Positions 4,879 to 5,569 of a DNA stretch of 5,569 nucleotides are shown here, piece by piece. The stretch covers positions 1 to 5,569 of the forward strand of contig JACRAV010000360.1 in assembly GCA_016213305.1 (NCBI GenBank), given 5' to 3'. Below the pieces are notes generated by a model. The model was given only the letters and a program-made list of their open reading frames with translations, had not been told where the DNA came from and searched no databases. A program made the translations under genes and the position numbers. Source of the stretch: Candidatus Zixiibacteriota bacterium (GTDB lineage: Bacteria; Zixibacteria; MSB-5A5; GN15; FEB-12). Every line of letters starts with the position of its first letter. The stretch's first letter is position 1.

Positions 4879-5569
4879 GTGTTATCGAGAAAATATATGT
4901 CCGCCCTCCTGCCGGCTGTCGCGATCGTGGCCGCGAGTGTCTGGTATCTGGGGACTTTCGACCAGAGCCGTACAGCTTTCGCCGGCCCGGTCGAACAACG
5001 GGCCGAAAAAGAGCAGTCCGTCGCGCCCGACTGGTGCGCCGAACATCGGGTGCCCGAATCCGAGTGCACGCTCTGCAATCCGGAGCTGGTAGAAAAGTTC
5101 AAGACGGAGGGAAACTGGTGCGGCGAACATCAGGTTCCCGAGACCCACTGCCGGCTGTGCCATCCCACGCTCACTTTTCCGCAGGAACCGAAGGAGTTGG
5201 TGACGGCCGAGCCGGTGCAGATGTCGGTGTTTGTTCCACCCAACGCGAAAGGGTGCGCCACCGATCAGGCAATCATTCGGTTTGCCAGCGAAAAGACCGC
5301 CGACCGGATTGGATTGAAAGTTGAGCCGACGCTCCCGGCTTCGGTTGAGTTGTCGCTCGATGCGCCGGCGGAGATTGTCTTCGACGATACCAAACTGGCC
5401 GCCGTCACGCTGGCCGTTCCGGCAACCGTGATTCGCTGGTTCGTCGAACCTGGACAGAGAGTATCGCCCGACCAGCCGCTGGCCGAATTGCAATCGACCG
5501 AGGTGGCCGACGTTATGGCCGATTACCTTCAGGCCCGCGCCGAAGAGTCGGTCGCTTTGGAGCAATTCA
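4879..5569 (+). CDS. RND heavy-metal efflux periplasmic adaptor (CzcB/CusB-like), 3' partial
   Basis: The frame is open from GTG 4879 to the window end, giving 230 residues. MLSRKYMSALLPAVAIVAASVWYLG is an N-terminal membrane anchor or signal. Next come two copies of a WCxEHxVPExxCxLCxP motif: Trp52-Cys53-His56-Cys63-Cys66 and Trp80-Cys81-His84-Cys91-Cys94, spaced 28 residues apart. This type of N-terminal motif is known from heavy-metal RND adaptors. A linker with Cys126 precedes a beta-rich segment (about 152-212) with AVPATVIRWFVEPGQRVSPDQPLAELQSTEV, the half-barrel (lipoyl-like) domain of membrane-fusion proteins. MADYLQARAEESVALEQ then starts the alpha-helical hairpin. Adaptors join an inner-membrane RND pump to an outer-membrane channel and may hand metal to the pump; which metal is not clear. 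The rest of the adaptor is cut off, and pump genes are expected downstream. A long antisense frame over the same bases is a GC artefact. Confidence 0.88.
   Translation, partial: MLSRKYMSALLPAVAIVAASVWYLGTFDQSRTAFAGPVEQRAEKEQSVAPDWCAEHRVPESECTLCNPELVEKFKTEGNWCGEHQVPETHCRLCHPTLTFPQEPKELVTAEPVQMSVFVPPNAKGCATDQAIIRFASEKTADRIGLKVEPTLPASVELSLDAPAEIVFDDTKLAAVTLAVPATVIRWFVEPGQRVSPDQPLAELQSTEVADVMADYLQARAEESVALEQF
5032..5166 (+). repeat. Tandem in-gene duplication encoding two WCxEH...CxLC metal-binding units
   Basis: Unit 1 (5032-5082) and unit 2 (5116-5166) start 84 bases (28 codons) apart. They keep W-C-x-E-H-x-V-P-E-x-x-C-x-L-C-x-P at every fixed position. The DNA is also clearly alike (for example CTGGTGCG and CGAACATC in both), so this is a true duplication rather than chance. 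Each unit offers three Cys and one His, enough for one metal site. Confidence 0.85.

Noticed and set aside
4833..5324. 163-residue + strand frame overlapping the adaptor start
   Set aside because: Arg/Gly-rich translation in the wrong frame for the WCxEH motifs, and without a ribosome-binding site.
4882..5565. 227-residue antisense frame opposite the adaptor
   Set aside because: The + strand frame carries the RND adaptor motifs and the duplicated Cys motif. The antisense translation has no recognisable family.
1..5569. CRISPR arrays, tRNA or rRNA genes, insertion sequences
   Set aside because: No regularly spaced direct repeats, no tRNA-like cloverleaf or rRNA sequence, and no transposase motifs or terminal inverted repeats were seen on either strand.

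Overview
The window looks like chromosomal DNA of a GC-rich (by eye roughly 58-60%) Gram-negative bacterium. Two exported M16-type peptidase subunits and a periplasmic adaptor of an RND metal-efflux pump imply an outer membrane. The M16 pair, with a long helical insertion in the first subunit, resembles pairs I recall from Bacteroidota/FCB-group and Acidobacteriota genomes. That is recall, not a search, and I cannot name a species. All five genes are on the + strand. The first and last run off the window edges.

Region 1 (1-2707) is the end of a two-gene operon of M16 zinc-peptidase family proteins. The upstream gene (5' end outside the window) keeps the distal glutamate region of the catalytic subunit. 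The downstream gene begins 21 bases after its stop, has a signal peptide, has lost HxxEH, and keeps the Arg/Tyr pair. This suggests an obligate heterodimer of the MPP or Sph2681/Sph2682 type. A long perfect GC hairpin with a T-rich tail ends the operon.

Region 2 (2708-4352) is a single-gene unit for a cytosolic berberine-bridge-enzyme-like FAD-linked oxidase. It is preceded by a candidate promoter with an inverted repeat across it. An unusually structured leader follows, in which a perfect hairpin abuts the Shine-Dalgarno sequence. The oxidase keeps the flavin-linking histidine but has Asn where the second (cysteinyl) link would be.

Region 3 (4353-5569) starts a probable heavy-metal efflux operon. 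A good sigma70-like promoter lies so close to the first ATG that the mRNA may be leaderless. That first gene encodes a small exported peptide with seven Cys and one His packed into 17 residues. After an intergenic dyad comes a CzcB/CusB-like adaptor with a tandem WCxEHxVPExxCxLC metal-binding module. It is cut by the window end; a pump gene and perhaps an outer-membrane channel gene would be expected downstream. This region is the most interesting part: two different thiol-rich modules, one a stand-alone peptide and one built into the adaptor, sit at the head of one metal-export system.
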